In this document: positions 63,965 to 64,000 of the stretch, one piece after another
Position numbering within the stretch: position 1 is the first letter of the stretch
Layout: each line of letters begins with the position of its first letter
Assembly (NCBI GenBank): GCA_017590115.1
Contig: JAGGNK010008337.1
Coordinates: 868,001-932,000, forward strand
Direction of reading: 5' to 3'
Length of the DNA: 64,000 bases
Source: Montifringilla adamsi
Taxonomy: Eukaryota > Chordata > Aves > Passeriformes > Passeridae
Program-made: the position numbers and the translations under genes
Notes under the pieces: model-generated
The model's database searches: none
Told to the model about the DNA's origin: nothing
Seen by the model: only the letters and a program-made list of their open reading frames with translations

Positions 63965-64000
63965 TTGGAATACTTTTGGTTGGAAAGAGCCTTTCAATGT
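63965..64000 (-). mobile_element. Probable CR1 3' end cut by the window edge
   Basis: GGAATACTTTTGGTTGGAAA and GAGCCTTTCAATGT resemble the start of a CR1 in reverse orientation ('...agaatngtttggttggaaaagacctttaa...'). Only about 36 bp are available, so the call is tentative. Confidence 0.4.

Overview
This is vertebrate, almost certainly avian, nuclear DNA, and probably from a songbird. The sequence evidence is: several degraded CR1 LINE 3' ends in both orientations with the phrases typical of birds; a solo endoviral LTR whose TGATG...CATCA ends and AATAAA-containing 3' part resemble songbird ERV LTRs; a MIR-type CORE-SINE fragment; a moderately AT-rich background; and no operons, ribosome-binding sites or dense coding. 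The songbird assignment is inference.

I recognise no protein-coding gene, tRNA, rRNA, snRNA or CRISPR array. The longest open frames are about 140 to 215 codons. Most sit in GC-rich or repetitive patches, overlap on both strands and match no family I know. The window is best read as intergenic or deep intronic DNA. A few short stretches look exon-like: splice-site consensus around an open frame at 39957-40047, 41208-41511 and 56663-56771 on the plus strand and 57841-57887 on the minus strand, plus an 80-codon frame at 20159-20401. They lie on both strands, do not assemble into one gene, and are offered as low-confidence candidates only.

Layout. 1-3.8 kb: unannotated, with two GC-rich patches and one 24-bp palindrome. 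3.77-4.47 kb: a minus-strand CR1 split by a solo LTR. 6.50-6.91 kb: a tandem duplication of about 200 bp, each copy ending in a cluster of small hairpins. 8-21 kb: mostly featureless, with microsatellites and poly-A or AT-rich tracts. 21.5-23.0 kb: a TA/CA palindrome, a 53-bp tandem duplication and a perfect TG/CA palindrome. 23-32 kb: featureless apart from short repeats and one 168-codon minus-strand open frame in AT-rich DNA. 32.2-33.1 kb: a plus-strand CR1 3' end, a pure 35-A tract, a tandem duplication of about 147 bp and a TAAA microsatellite. 39.5-40.4 kb: a purine-rich strand that switches to pyrimidine-rich. 41.9-42.1 kb: a MIR. 43.3-44.5 kb: a CpG-clustered open segment, a degraded CR1 internal fragment and a five-copy minisatellite. 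44.5-64 kb: mostly featureless, with a 95-bp tandem duplication at 58.0-58.2 kb, a 17-bp triplet near 60.8 kb and a probable CR1 end at the window edge.

The most notable property is structural. There are four near-identical two-copy head-to-tail duplications (53, 95, about 147 and about 200 bp) and a 78/79-bp minisatellite in 64 kb. I see no evidence of an undescribed multi-gene system.
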